A program made the translations under genes and the position numbers. This document shows positions 32,590 to 40,918 of a stretch of 64,000 nucleotides of DNA, piece by piece. The DNA comes from Streptomyces melanogenes (GTDB lineage Bacteria; Actinomycetota; Actinomycetes; Streptomycetales; Streptomycetaceae). A model generated the notes under the pieces. It was given only the letters and a program-made list of their open reading frames with translations, searched no databases and had not been told where the DNA came from. The number at the start of each line of letters is the position of its first letter. Within the stretch, counting starts at the first letter, position 1. The stretch spans positions 57,080 through 121,079 of the forward strand of contig NZ_BMTS01000009.1 in the NCBI RefSeq assembly GCF_014649795.1, written 5' to 3'.

Positions 32590-34178
32590 GCCGGGACCGC
32601 CTCGCTGCGCAGCGGCAGCCGTACGGTGAACTCGGCGCCCCCGTAGGGCCCCTGCGCCAGCTCCACGCTTCCGCCGTGCCGTGCGACCGTCATCCGCACC
32701 AGCGCCAGGCCGATGCCGCGCCCCGGGCTCTTGGTCGACCAGCCGCGCTCGAAGACGGCGTCCACGGCGGCCGGGTCGACCCCGTGCCCGCTGTCCGCGA
32801 CCCGCACCACCAGCTCCTCGTCCTCGGCGGTGAGGGTGACCGCGACCCGGGCGCCCGCGCTGCCCTGGGCCGCGTCGACCGCGTTGTCCACCAGGTTGCC
32901 CAGGACCGTGACCAGGTCGCGGGGCGGCATCGTGGGTGGCAGCAGCCCGTCCTCGATGGCGCTGCCCTCGGTCAGCGCCAGCTCGACTCCGTGCTCGTTG
33001 GCCTGGGCGGCCTTGCCGAGCAGCAGCGCGGCGAGCACCGGCTCGCCGACGGCCGTGACGACCTGGTCGGTGAGGGCCTGGGCCAGCTCCAGCTCGGCCG
33101 TCGCGAACTCCACGGCCTCCTCGACCCGGCCCAGCTCGATCAGCGAGACCACCGCGTGCAGCCGGTTCGCCGCCTCGTGCGCCTGCGCCCGCAGCGCCTG
33201 CGTGAACCCGCGTTCGTTGTCCAACTCCCCTGACAGTGCCTGGAGTTCGGTGTGGTCGCGCAGGGTCACCACGGTGCCCCGGCGGCCGCCGCTGGAGACC
33301 GGGCGGGTGTTGACCACCACGATCCGGTCGGCCGTCATATGGACCTCGTCCGCCCTCGGCTCGCTCGCCAGCAGCGCCCCGGCGAGCGGCGCGGGCAGCC
33401 CGAGCTCGGCCACCGACCGGCCCACCGCGTCCTCGCCGAGCCCGAGCAGCTCCCGGCCGCCGTCGTTGATCAGCGCGATCCGGCGCTGCCCGTCCAGCAT
33501 CAGCAGCCCCTCGCGCACCGCGTGCAGCGCGGCCTGGTGGTAGTCGTGCATCCGGCTCAGCTCGGCCGCGTTCATCCCGTGGGTGTGCCGCCGCAGCCGC
33601 GCGTTGATCACGTACGTACCGAGGCCGCCGAACGCGAGCACCCCGGAGGCGACCGCGAGCAGCGCCGCCACCTGCTTGCGCACCTGCTCGCTGATCTTGT
33701 CGATGGTGATGCCCGCGCTGACCAGGGCGGTGATCCGGCCGTGGTCGCGCACCGGCGAGACGACCCGCACGGACGGCCCGAGCACGCCCATGTGCGTCTC
33801 GCTGAACGTCTCGCCGCGCAGCGCGGGCCGGATGTCGCCGAGGTACGTGCGGCCGATCTCGCCGGGCACCGGATGCGTCCAGCGGGTCCCGTCCGGCGCC
33901 ATGATCACCACGAAGTCGACGCCGGAGGTGTGCCGCAGGCTCTCCGCGTACGGCTGGAGGACCGCCGTCGGATCCTTCGAGCGCACCGCCTCCACCACGG
34001 CGGGCGAGGTGGCGACGGCGGTCGCGATGGCGGTGGTCTGCCGCCGGGCGGTCTCCTCGGCCTGGGCGCGGTCCTGGACGTACGAGTAGAGCGCGCAGCC
34101 CGCCACGATCGCCGCGACCAGCACCACCTGCATGGCGAAGAGCTGGCCCGCGAGGCTGCGGGGACGGGGTATGCGCAT
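32586..34178 (-). CDS. CitA/DcuS-type sensor histidine kinase
   Basis: This 530-residue sensor for an external carboxylate has a first membrane helix (about 13-35), an extracytoplasmic sensor domain of the single-Cache type (about 40-170), a second helix (about 175-195), a PAS domain (about 210-320) and a transmitter domain whose phospho-acceptor lies in RAQAHEAANRLHAV, the short SpoB-like dimerisation form of this subfamily, then an ATPase with LGNLVDNAVDAAQG and GRGIGLALVRM. I chose the ATG at 34178, giving MRIPRPRSLAG directly before the helix; earlier starts would put an odd extra leader on the protein. It is coupled to its response regulator by a 4-nt overlap. Confidence 0.92.
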   Translation of the reverse strand: MRIPRPRSLAGQLFAMQVVLVAAIVAGCALYSYVQDRAQAEETARRQTTAIATAVATSPAVVEAVRSKDPTAVLQPYAESLRHTSGVDFVVIMAPDGTRWTHPVPGEIGRTYLGDIRPALRGETFSETHMGVLGPSVRVVSPVRDHGRITALVSAGITIDKISEQVRKQVAALLAVASGVLAFGGLGTYVINARLRRHTHGMNAAELSRMHDYHQAALHAVREGLLMLDGQRRIALINDGGRELLGLGEDAVGRSVAELGLPAPLAGALLASEPRADEVHMTADRIVVVNTRPVSSGGRRGTVVTLRDHTELQALSGELDNERGFTQALRAQAHEAANRLHAVVSLIELGRVEEAVEFATAELELAQALTDQVVTAVGEPVLAALLLGKAAQANEHGVELALTEGSAIEDGLLPPTMPPRDLVTVLGNLVDNAVDAAQGSAGARVAVTLTAEDEELVVRVADSGHGVDPAAVDAVFERGWSTKSPGRGIGLALVRMTVARHGGSVELAQGPYGGAEFTVRLPLRSEAVPA

Positions 34179-34244
34179 GCCGGACAGTGTGCACCCCCGT
34201 ACGTCACCGTTAGGACAAGCGGCGTGAACGAAATGCACGCAAGG

Positions 34245-34258
34245 GTGACCGGGGTCAC
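34245..34258. promoter_or_regulatory. Palindrome GTGACC-GG-GGTCAC
   Basis: A perfect 6+6 inverted repeat lies in the 169-bp gap between the divergent sensor/regulator genes and the dctA-like gene. It is a candidate binding site controlling one or both directions; it could equally be recognised by a different regulator such as Crp. Confidence 0.45.
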
Positions 34259-34347
34259 AGGCTGATGGATAGTCGCGTGGATCCATCGAGCCATCGGACA
34301 CAGACTCACGTACGCGGGACGCGTACGGAATCAGTAGGAGGCACCCC

Positions 34348-35748
34348 GTGACCGCAGCAGCCGCCCGGCGGGACCGTACGCACTATCTGTATCTCGCCGT
34401 GATCGCCGCCGTACTCATCGGCATCACCGTCGGCTTCGCCGCCCCCGGGGTGGCCGTCGAGCTCAAGCCCATCGGCACCGGGTTCGTGAACCTGATCAAG
34501 ATGATGATCTCGCCGATCATCTTCTGCACGATCGTGCTCGGCGTCGGATCGGTCCGCAAGGCCGCCAAGGTCGGCGCGGTCGGCGGACTCGCGCTCGGCT
34601 ACTTCATGGTGATGTCCACCGTGGCGCTCGCCATCGGCCTGGTCGTCGGCAACATCCTGGAGCCCGGCTCCGGTCTGCACCTCACCGAGGCGACGCGGCA
34701 CGCGGGCGCCAAGCAGGCGGCCGGGGCCAGCGAGTCCACCGCCGACTTCCTGCTCGGGATCATCCCCAAGACGATGGTCTCCGCCTTCACCGAGGGCCAG
34801 GTCCTGCAGACCCTGCTGATCGCGCTGCTGGTGGGCTTCGCGCTGCAGGCCATGGGTTCGGCGGGCGAGCCGGTGCTGCGCGGCATCGGGCACATCCAGA
34901 AGCTGGTCTTCCGGATCCTGTCGATGGTGATGTGGGCGGCGCCGGTGGGCGCGTTCGGCGCCATCGCGGCGGTGGTCGGCGAGACCGGCACGGACGCGCT
35001 GAAGTCGCTGGCCGTCATCATGGTCGGCTTCTACATCACCTGCGCGCTCTTCGTCTTCGTGGTCCTCGGCACGCTCCTTCGCCTGCTCGCCGGGGTCAAC
35101 ATCTTCCGGCTGCTGAAGTACCTGGGCCGCGAGTTCCTGCTGATCCTCTCCACCTCGTCCTCCGAGACGGTGCTGCCGCGGCTGATCGCCAAGATGGAGC
35201 ACCTGGGCGTGAGCCGGTCGGTCGCGGGCATCACCGTCCCCACGGGCTACTCGTTCAACCTGGACGGCACCGCGATCTACCTCACGATGTCCTCGCTCTT
35301 CATCGCCAACGCGATGGGCAGCCCGCTCAGCGCGGGCCAGCAGATCTCGCTGCTCCTGTTCATGATCGTCGCCTCCAAGGGCGCGGCCGGGGTGACCGGC
35401 GCGGGCCTGGCGACCCTGGCCGGCGGCCTCCAGTCGCACCGCCCCGAACTCGTCGACGGCGTCGGCCTGATCGTCGGCATCGACCGCTTCATGAGCGAGG
35501 CGCGGGCGCTGACCAACTTCGCGGGCAACGCGGTCGCCACGGTCCTGGTGGGCACCTGGACCAAGGAGATCGACTCGGCGCGGGTCGAGGAGGTCCTGGC
35601 GGGCCGGATCCCGTTCGACGAGGTGACGTTCGCGGCGAGCGACCCGCACGGGCCGGTGCCGGAGCAGCCGGAGAAGCAGCAGGTCACGCTCGCCAAGGAG
35701 CCCGTCGCCGCGGACGTCCCCGAGGCGAGGGAACCCGCCACCCCCTGA
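34348..35748 (+). CDS. dctA: Dicarboxylate/cation symporter (DctA family)
   Basis: This 466-residue integral membrane transporter of the DAACS family takes up C4-dicarboxylates such as succinate, fumarate and malate with Na+ or H+. It has eight helices with the typical re-entrant loops: MMISPIIFCTIVLGVGS, the serine-rich motif STSSSETVLPRL, YSFNLDGTAIYLT and ASKGAAGVTGAGLATL. The C-terminal tail is rich in Glu and Pro. The GTG start is preceded by TAGGAGG. It is divergent from a CitA/DcuS-type two-component system, the arrangement of dctA with dctSR/dcuSR. Substrate call rests on the family and the context. Confidence 0.92.
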   Translation: MTAAAARRDRTHYLYLAVIAAVLIGITVGFAAPGVAVELKPIGTGFVNLIKMMISPIIFCTIVLGVGSVRKAAKVGAVGGLALGYFMVMSTVALAIGLVVGNILEPGSGLHLTEATRHAGAKQAAGASESTADFLLGIIPKTMVSAFTEGQVLQTLLIALLVGFALQAMGSAGEPVLRGIGHIQKLVFRILSMVMWAAPVGAFGAIAAVVGETGTDALKSLAVIMVGFYITCALFVFVVLGTLLRLLAGVNIFRLLKYLGREFLLILSTSSSETVLPRLIAKMEHLGVSRSVAGITVPTGYSFNLDGTAIYLTMSSLFIANAMGSPLSAGQQISLLLFMIVASKGAAGVTGAGLATLAGGLQSHRPELVDGVGLIVGIDRFMSEARALTNFAGNAVATVLVGTWTKEIDSARVEEVLAGRIPFDEVTFAASDPHGPVPEQPEKQQVTLAKEPVAADVPEAREPATP

Positions 35749-35820
35749 ACGCGTCCGGACAGGTGTCCACTACCGTGCGGGGCGTCCGTCCGGAAGCGGG
35801 TGACGGGGAGAGCGAGCACA

Positions 35821-36594
35821 ATGAAGATCGACTGGGACCGGCGCACCTGCGCGCGCAAGGGTCATGTGACGTACGAGCCGAGCGAGGCGGAGCTGCGCGA
35901 GCGGCTGCGCGCCCACACCGGACTCGGCGAGGCCTGGCGCTGTCTGCGCTGCGGCGACTTCGCCCTTGGCACCCCGCACGGCTCGGGGCCCGCCGAGGAC
36001 GCGCCGCTGGTGCCGCGCGGCAAGGTGCTGCGGGACCTGTTCATCCTGCGGTTCCTGGCCGTGGAGCGGCTGGTGCGCGGGGTGTTCATCGTCCTGGTGG
36101 CGGCCGCGGTGTGGAAGTTCAGCAACAGCCAGGACTCGGTGCGCCGGCTCTTCGACGAGAACCTGGACGTCTTCCGCCCGGTCTTCCAGCACTTCCACTA
36201 CGACCTCGACCACTCGCCGGTCGTGGACACCATCCAGAAGTCCTTCGGCTACAAGCACTCCACGCTGGTGGCGGTGGCGGCGGCGCTGCTCGTGTACGCG
36301 CTGATCGAGATCGTCGAGGCCGTAGGGCTGTGGCGGGCGGAGCGCTGGGCGGAGTACCTGACCGTGGTCGCCACGGCGATGTTCCTGCCGCTGGAGGTCT
36401 ACGAGCTCACCGAGAAGATCAGCTACCTCAAGATCGTCACGCTGGGGCTCAACATCCTCGCCGTGCTCTACATCCTGCTCTCCAAGCGCCTGTTCGGCCT
36501 GCGCGGCGGGCGGGCAGCCTTTGAGGCGGAGAGGCACAGCGCGTCGCTGATGGAGGTCGAGGCGACGGCCGGCCTCGCGGTGGGGACGACGTGA
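35821..36594 (+). CDS. DUF2127 membrane protein
   Basis: This is a 257-residue membrane protein. An N-terminal soluble part contains two cysteine pairs or singles (TCARKGH, RCLRCGDF) with a zinc-ribbon look (C..H...C..C), followed by four helices (around VRGVFIVLVAAAVWKF, STLVAVAAALLVYALIEIVEAV, EYLTVVATAMFLPLEVYEL and NILAVLYILLSKRLF). The membrane part matches DUF2127. Its stop is followed closely by a small Lys-rich membrane protein gene, so the two may be co-transcribed. Function is unknown; the zinc-ribbon-like head is an observation, not an assignment. Confidence 0.82.
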   Translation: MKIDWDRRTCARKGHVTYEPSEAELRERLRAHTGLGEAWRCLRCGDFALGTPHGSGPAEDAPLVPRGKVLRDLFILRFLAVERLVRGVFIVLVAAAVWKFSNSQDSVRRLFDENLDVFRPVFQHFHYDLDHSPVVDTIQKSFGYKHSTLVAVAAALLVYALIEIVEAVGLWRAERWAEYLTVVATAMFLPLEVYELTEKISYLKIVTLGLNILAVLYILLSKRLFGLRGGRAAFEAERHSASLMEVEATAGLAVGTT

Positions 36595-36608
36595 AGGGAA
36601 CCCGGACG

Positions 36609-36947
36609 ATGAGCAAGAAGTTCGCAGTGGTACTCGCCCTGCTCCTGGGCACGGCCCTGGTGGCCCCGGCGGCGGCCGAGGCGACGCCGAGCGCGGTGGT
36701 GCGGACGGTGTCGGCGGCGGCACCGGCGGCGGCGCCCGACGCCGTCGCGAGCACGACCGCCACACACGGGACGCACGGCAAGTCGTCCCACGTGACCCTC
36801 GCCAAGCCCAAGAAGAAAAAGAAGAAGAGCTTCCTCAAGAAGCTGGGCATCTTCCTGCTGGTGATCTTCCTGCTCTTCGTGGCGGCCGTGATCCTGGTGA
36901 TCTGGCTGATCGTGCGGCGCGTCCGCAGGCGCCGCACGAGCCACTGA
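36609..36947 (+). CDS. Small secreted/membrane protein with poly-Lys motif
   Basis: This 112-residue protein is not a recognised family. I chose the ATG at 36609 (AAGGGA lies about 9 nt upstream) rather than the GTG that overlaps the DUF2127 stop. It has an N-terminal signal-like helix (AVVLALLLGTALVAPAAAEA), an Ala-rich, low-complexity middle, a run of six to seven lysines followed by SFLKKLG, then a strong membrane helix (IFLLVIFLLFVAAVILVIWLIV) and a basic tail RRVRRRRTSH. Two helices would put the Lys cluster at the membrane surface. It ends 10 nt before the convergent aldo/keto reductase. Confidence 0.7.
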   Translation: MSKKFAVVLALLLGTALVAPAAAEATPSAVVRTVSAAAPAAAPDAVASTTATHGTHGKSSHVTLAKPKKKKKKSFLKKLGIFLLVIFLLFVAAVILVIWLIVRRVRRRRTSH

Positions 36948-36957
36948 GGTTCACCGG

Positions 36958-37833
36958 TCAGGGCAGCAGCGCCCGCTCCTCACCGGTGAGGACCACATCG
37001 GCGGCCGCCGCCGAGTCCCGTACGGACTCGGGGCGGCTGCCGCCCGGAATGGGGATCACGTTCGGCGACCGCTCCAGCAGCCAGGCCAGCGCGATCTGCT
37101 GCGGGCTCACCCCACGGGCGCGGGCGACGGCGTGGAACCCGTCGTACGAGGAATCGGCGGCGATCGCCGAAGCCCCGTCCAGCGAGCTCCGCGAGATCCC
37201 GCCGAGCGGACTCCACGGCAGGAACGCGATCCCCAGCTCCGCGGTGAGCCGCAGCTCGGGCTCGGCGTCGCGGACAGCGGGGGAGTAGCGGTTCTGCACC
37301 GCCACCAGCCGGTCCCCGAGGATCTCGTGGGCCTGCCGGATCTGGTCGGCGTCGACGTTGGAGATCCCGGCGAGCCGGACCGTACCGTCGTCGATCAGCT
37401 CGCGCAGGGCGCCGAGCGAGTCCGCGTACGGGACGGCCGGGTCGGGCTTGTGCAGCTGGTAGAGGCCGATGGCCTCGGTGCCGAGCCGCCGCAGCGACTC
37501 CTTCGCGGCGCGCTTCAGATGCTCCGGCCGCCCGTCGACGCTCCAGTCCCCGTCGTCGGTCCGCCCGCGCCCGCCCTTGGTGGCGACGAGGACGCCGTCC
37601 GTGTCACCGCCGTACGAGGCGAGCGCGCGGGCGAGCAGCAGCTCGTTGTGGCCGGGCTCGCCGCCGGGCGCGTAGTACGAGTCGGCGGTGTCGAGCAGGG
37701 TCATGCCCGCGTCGAGCGCCGCGTGGACGGTGGCGAGGGCGCGGGCCTCGTCGGGCCGCCCTTCGATGGACAGGGGCATGGCGCCGTACCCCATGGCACT
37801 GACCTTCAGGCTGCCAAGTGACCGATACCGCAT
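36958..37833 (-). CDS. Aldo/keto reductase
   Basis: This 291-residue NADPH-dependent oxidoreductase of the AKR superfamily is a TIM barrel with the conserved catalytic set: Asp in LLDTADSYY, the Tyr of the same motif, Lys in VATKGG and His in YQLHKPD. A cofactor-binding stretch near IPIPGGSRPESVRD is at the C-terminus. Its start is 1 nt from the stop of the upstream epimerase gene, so the two form one operon. The physiological substrate is not evident. Confidence 0.93.
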   Translation of the reverse strand: MRYRSLGSLKVSAMGYGAMPLSIEGRPDEARALATVHAALDAGMTLLDTADSYYAPGGEPGHNELLLARALASYGGDTDGVLVATKGGRGRTDDGDWSVDGRPEHLKRAAKESLRRLGTEAIGLYQLHKPDPAVPYADSLGALRELIDDGTVRLAGISNVDADQIRQAHEILGDRLVAVQNRYSPAVRDAEPELRLTAELGIAFLPWSPLGGISRSSLDGASAIAADSSYDGFHAVARARGVSPQQIALAWLLERSPNVIPIPGGSRPESVRDSAAAADVVLTGEERALLP

Positions 37834-37834
37834 A

Positions 37835-38770
37835 TCAGTTGCCCCCGTGTCCTGCTATTGCTGCTGCTTCGAGGGTCTGGGCCACGGCGTCCGTGAGCCA
37901 GTCCTTGGTGTGCGAGAAGGTGAACCCGAGCTGTTCGGCGCGGGTGTTGGCCATGCCGTACGAGCGCCGGAAGGAGAACGGCGAGACCTCGCCGACCTCC
38001 ACCGCCCGGTAGCGCGCGGGCCCGGCGCCGATCGCGGCCACGATGTCCTCGGTGGTGAGCGGCCCGTGCGAGGCGGCGTTGACGGGCCCGGTGAAGTCCT
38101 GCCCGGCGGCCCAGAAGAGGAAGTCGGCGATCTCGTCGACGTTGATGTAGGTGGCGGGGTGGTTGACCGCCGGGACGGCGATGGGCTCGCCGTCGCGGAG
38201 CCGCTCCGCGTAGTGGGTGACGCGCCCGGTGAAGTCGTCGGCGCCGCCGAGGACGTGGGCGACGCGGGCGGAGACGTACGGGAAGTCCGGCGCGGCGGCG
38301 AAGACGGCTTCGGCCTGGCGCTTGCCCTCGCCGTAGTGCGCTTCGAGGAACTCCGGTTCGTTCCAGGGGAGTTCGGGGTCCACAGCAACTCCGCGCGGAT
38401 CGACGGAGCTCTCCGGCACCGGCGCGGCCGAGTCCTCGTACTCGTACACCTCAATGGTGGACGTCATCACATACCGGCGGGTGCGGTGGGCGAAGACGCG
38501 GCGGGCGGCGGCGGCCTGGCGCGGGGTGTAGCAGACCTGGTCGAGGACGACGTCGAAGGTCCGGTCGCCGAGGGCGGCTTCGAGGGCGGCCTCGTCGTCG
38601 CGGTCGGCGACGAGGTGCTCGACGCCGGGCGGGGGTGGGGAGGACCCCCGGTTCAGTACGGTCACGCGGTCACCGGCGGTGACGAGGCGGGCGATGAGCC
38701 GCTTGCCGAAGTACCGGTTTCCGCCGATGACCAGCACGTTTCGGGGGGTGATGTTCATGTCGAATGTCAT
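37835..38770 (-). CDS. NAD-dependent epimerase/dehydratase family protein
   Basis: This is an atypical extended SDR of about 311 residues. It begins MTFDMNITPRNVLVIGGNRYFGKRL, a Rossmann motif of the GGxxxxG type, and has the conserved STIEVYEYED strand; the usual YxxxK is seen as HYGEGKRQAE. Similar proteins include the isoflavone-reductase/CSP41-like epimerases. No ribosome-binding site precedes the ATG at 38770 or the one at 38758, while a TAACACT box lies about 8 nt upstream of 38770, so a leaderless transcript is plausible. It is divergent from the Lrp regulator by only 44 bp and runs into the aldo/keto reductase gene. Confidence 0.82.
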   Translation of the reverse strand: MTFDMNITPRNVLVIGGNRYFGKRLIARLVTAGDRVTVLNRGSSPPPPGVEHLVADRDDEAALEAALGDRTFDVVLDQVCYTPRQAAAARRVFAHRTRRYVMTSTIEVYEYEDSAAPVPESSVDPRGVAVDPELPWNEPEFLEAHYGEGKRQAEAVFAAAPDFPYVSARVAHVLGGADDFTGRVTHYAERLRDGEPIAVPAVNHPATYINVDEIADFLFWAAGQDFTGPVNAASHGPLTTEDIVAAIGAGPARYRAVEVGEVSPFSFRRSYGMANTRAEQLGFTFSHTKDWLTDAVAQTLEAAAIAGHGGN

Positions 38771-38814
38771 GCACACAGTGTTACGTTGACGGGCGGCATC
38801 CTGAAGGGGGAAAC

Positions 38815-39330
38815 ATGGGAGAACTGTCGGATGTACCGAAGGAACCACGGAATTCACGGGCGTTGACCCACGATTCCTCACCGGCCTTCGATCAGGTGGA
38901 TCGACAGCTGCTCGAACTGGTCCAGTCGGAGGGCCGGATCAAGCTGAGCGAGCTGGGCCGGCGGGTGCGGCTGAGCCCCGCCGCCGTCACGGAACGGCTG
39001 CGGCGGCTGGAGGCGAGCGGTGTGATCACGGGGTACGGGGCGCGGGTCGACGCGGCCCGGCTCGGCTACGGCATCCAGGCGTTCATCCGGGTCAACCCGC
39101 ACGGCGGCTACACCCTGAAGCACCCCAGGACGCTGGAGCTGATGGAGCGCGAGGAGATCCGGGAGGTCCACCACGTGGTGGGCGAGGACTGCTGGATCAT
39201 CAAGGTCGCGGTCGCGGACACGGGGCATCTGGAGGAGGTGCTGGGGGAGGTGTCGGCGCTGGGGCGGACGACGACGTCGATCGTGCTGTCGTCACCGGTG
39301 AGCGGAAAGCCGCTGCTGCCGCCGGGCTGA
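38815..39330 (+). CDS. Lrp/AsnC family regulator
   Basis: This 171-residue regulator has an N-terminal helix-turn-helix (QLLELVQSEGRIKLSELGRRVRLSPAAVTERLRRLEASGVITGYGA region) and a C-terminal RAM/effector domain (GYGIQAFIRVNPHGG, EVHHVVGEDCWIIKV, TTTSIVLSSPV). A good GAAGGGGG site precedes the ATG. The 44-bp gap to the divergent epimerase-AKR operon suggests that it controls that operon and itself. It is followed on the same strand by an imine-reductase-like gene after 82 nt. Confidence 0.92.
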   Translation: MGELSDVPKEPRNSRALTHDSSPAFDQVDRQLLELVQSEGRIKLSELGRRVRLSPAAVTERLRRLEASGVITGYGARVDAARLGYGIQAFIRVNPHGGYTLKHPRTLELMEREEIREVHHVVGEDCWIIKVAVADTGHLEEVLGEVSALGRTTTSIVLSSPVSGKPLLPPG

Positions 39331-39412
39331 GCTGGATGCTTACCTGGGGGTGGGTAGCTGACAATAAAGTCGGTACTTGTGGGGAATTGGGGCGGGGCGA
39401 AGGATCGTCGCC

Positions 39413-40327
39413 ATGACGAACTCCAGTAACGCTATTAGTTCTGCCCCGACTTCTACCCCCACTTCCGTAACCGTTCTGGGCCTCGGGAACATGGGCCGGG
39501 CGCTGGCCGGTGCGTTCCTCGCGGCCGGGCATCCGACGACCGTCTGGAACCGTTCGGCCGGGCGCGCGGACGAGCTCGTGGCGCGGGGTGCGGTCCTCGC
39601 CGCGAGCGCCGAGGAGGCCGTGCGGGCGAGCGCGCTGACGGTGGTGTGCGTGGTCGACTACGACGTGGCCGAGGCGGTCCTGGCGCCGGTGGTGGGGGCC
39701 GGTGCCTTCGAGGGCGGCCGGGTCCTGGTGAACCTCACCTCGGACACGCCCGAGCGGTCCCGTTCGGCGGCCAAGTGGGCGGCCGAGCACGGCATCGCGT
39801 ACCTCGACGGCTCGGTGATGGTCCCGACGACCGTCGTCGGCGGCCCCGAGGCGCTGATCTTCTACAGCGGCGACCGCGAGGCGTACGAGCGGTACGAGGG
39901 CACGCTGCGGGCGCTGGGCGCCAAGGCGACGTTCCTGGACGAGGACGCGGGGCTGGCGGCGGTGTACGACCTGGCGATGCTCGACTTCTTCTATACGGCG
40001 ATGTCGGGGTTGGTGCATGCGTATGCCCTGGCGGGGGCGGATGGGGTGGGGGCGGGGCGGTTGGCCCCGTACCTGGACACGATCTCGTCGATTCTGCCGC
40101 CCATTTCGGCTGTGATGGCCGGGCACATCGATGCGGGGGCGCACCCTGGGGACCTGGGGAACCTGGCGATGGAGGTTGCGGGGATCGATCACATCCTGCA
40201 CATGGCTCGGGCGCGGGGGCTGGATGTGACGGTGCTGGAGGCGGTGCGGAGGATTGCTGGGCGGTCGGTGGAGAAGGGGTTCGGGGGTGACGACTGGTCG
40301 CGGACGATCGACGAGGTGCGGGGGTGA
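39413..40327 (+). CDS. Imine-reductase-like NADP-binding oxidoreductase
   Basis: This 304-residue enzyme of the beta-hydroxyacid-dehydrogenase superfamily is in the imine-reductase (IRED) group. The N-terminal Rossmann domain (VTVLGLGNMGRALAGAFLAAG) has NADP preference in the WNRSAGR region. The C-terminal helical domain that swaps between subunits carries YDLAMLDFF, where the Asp of the IRED active-site motif sits, and a helical bundle from about 195. The ATG at 39413 was chosen because the preceding segment is a promoter-like, GC-poor stretch. The exact substrate (cyclic imine or hydroxy acid) is unknown. Confidence 0.85.
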   Translation: MTNSSNAISSAPTSTPTSVTVLGLGNMGRALAGAFLAAGHPTTVWNRSAGRADELVARGAVLAASAEEAVRASALTVVCVVDYDVAEAVLAPVVGAGAFEGGRVLVNLTSDTPERSRSAAKWAAEHGIAYLDGSVMVPTTVVGGPEALIFYSGDREAYERYEGTLRALGAKATFLDEDAGLAAVYDLAMLDFFYTAMSGLVHAYALAGADGVGAGRLAPYLDTISSILPPISAVMAGHIDAGAHPGDLGNLAMEVAGIDHILHMARARGLDVTVLEAVRRIAGRSVEKGFGGDDWSRTIDEVRG

Positions 40328-40349
40328 CGACCCCGGGTCCCTTGCCTGG

Positions 40350-40685
40350 TTAGTCGGACAGGTCGAGTGAAAGCCGGACCGCGCGTGACACCGCTTCCAA
40401 CTGGTCCTCCGGGACGATCCCGAGGTAGGAGCCGGAGGTGAGGAAGGAGACGGTGACTGTGTGGAGCTGCGTGCCGATGACGGTGGCTCCCACGGGCTTC
40501 GTGATCGGGGCGGACAGTAGAGTGTCCGGTGCGGTGCCGGTGGTGTCGCAGACAGCGCCGACGACGGTCAGCGGATACGCGGACATGGCCGCGTCCGCCT
40601 CGACGATCAGCAGGGTGTGCTTGATGCCCCTGGGGGTGGTCGCGCTCCACACCTGGCCCCGGCGTACGGGCGGAGTCCCGCTCAC
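40350..40685 (-). CDS. PemK/MazF-type toxin (endoribonuclease)
   Basis: This is a 111-residue toxin of the MazF/PemK family, which cleaves mRNA at short motifs. It begins MSGTPPVRRGQVWSATTPRG, where the early RGQVW is the conserved strand, and shows ITKPVGATVIGTQL and TVSFLTSGSYLGIVPEDQLE, the later strand/helix segments. It starts with a GTG that overlaps the stop of the antitoxin gene (GTGA), giving the standard antitoxin-first order. Its length is typical. The cleavage sequence cannot be predicted. It is convergent with the imine-reductase-like gene (21 nt apart). Confidence 0.85.
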   Translation of the reverse strand: MSGTPPVRRGQVWSATTPRGIKHTLLIVEADAAMSAYPLTVVGAVCDTTGTAPDTLLSAPITKPVGATVIGTQLHTVTVSFLTSGSYLGIVPEDQLEAVSRAVRLSLDLSD

Positions 40686-40918
40686 CGCTCACCGCCGGGA
40701 AGGGCGTCGAGCGCGTCGAGAGTGAGTGCCTGGAGGTCTTCGATCTGCTCGCGGCCGTACGTCGCCTGCCACTCGGCGAGCCGGGCGGCCGCGTCGCGGA
40801 CGGCCTGAGCCTTGAGGGCCTTGGCGGTGTAGGCGGAGACGTTTCCCTCGGCCTCGGTGCGGATCGCGGCCAGTATGTCGGCTGGAAGAGTCACGGTGAT
40901 GCGCTCAGTCGATGCCAT
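40682..40918 (-). CDS. Antitoxin of the PemK/MazF-type pair
   Basis: This 78-residue protein has an N-terminal ribbon-helix-helix pattern (TERITVTLPADILAAIRTEAEGNVSAYTAKALKAQ in outline) and an acidic C-terminal helix (REQIEDLQALTLDALDALPGGE) expected to block the toxin. I chose the ATG at 40918 (MASTERITVTLP); longer starts extend into the low-coding region. It is translated immediately before the toxin. The RHH domain should bind its own promoter, which lies in the region up to about 40960. Confidence 0.8.
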   Translation of the reverse strand: MASTERITVTLPADILAAIRTEAEGNVSAYTAKALKAQAVRDAAARLAEWQATYGREQIEDLQALTLDALDALPGGER

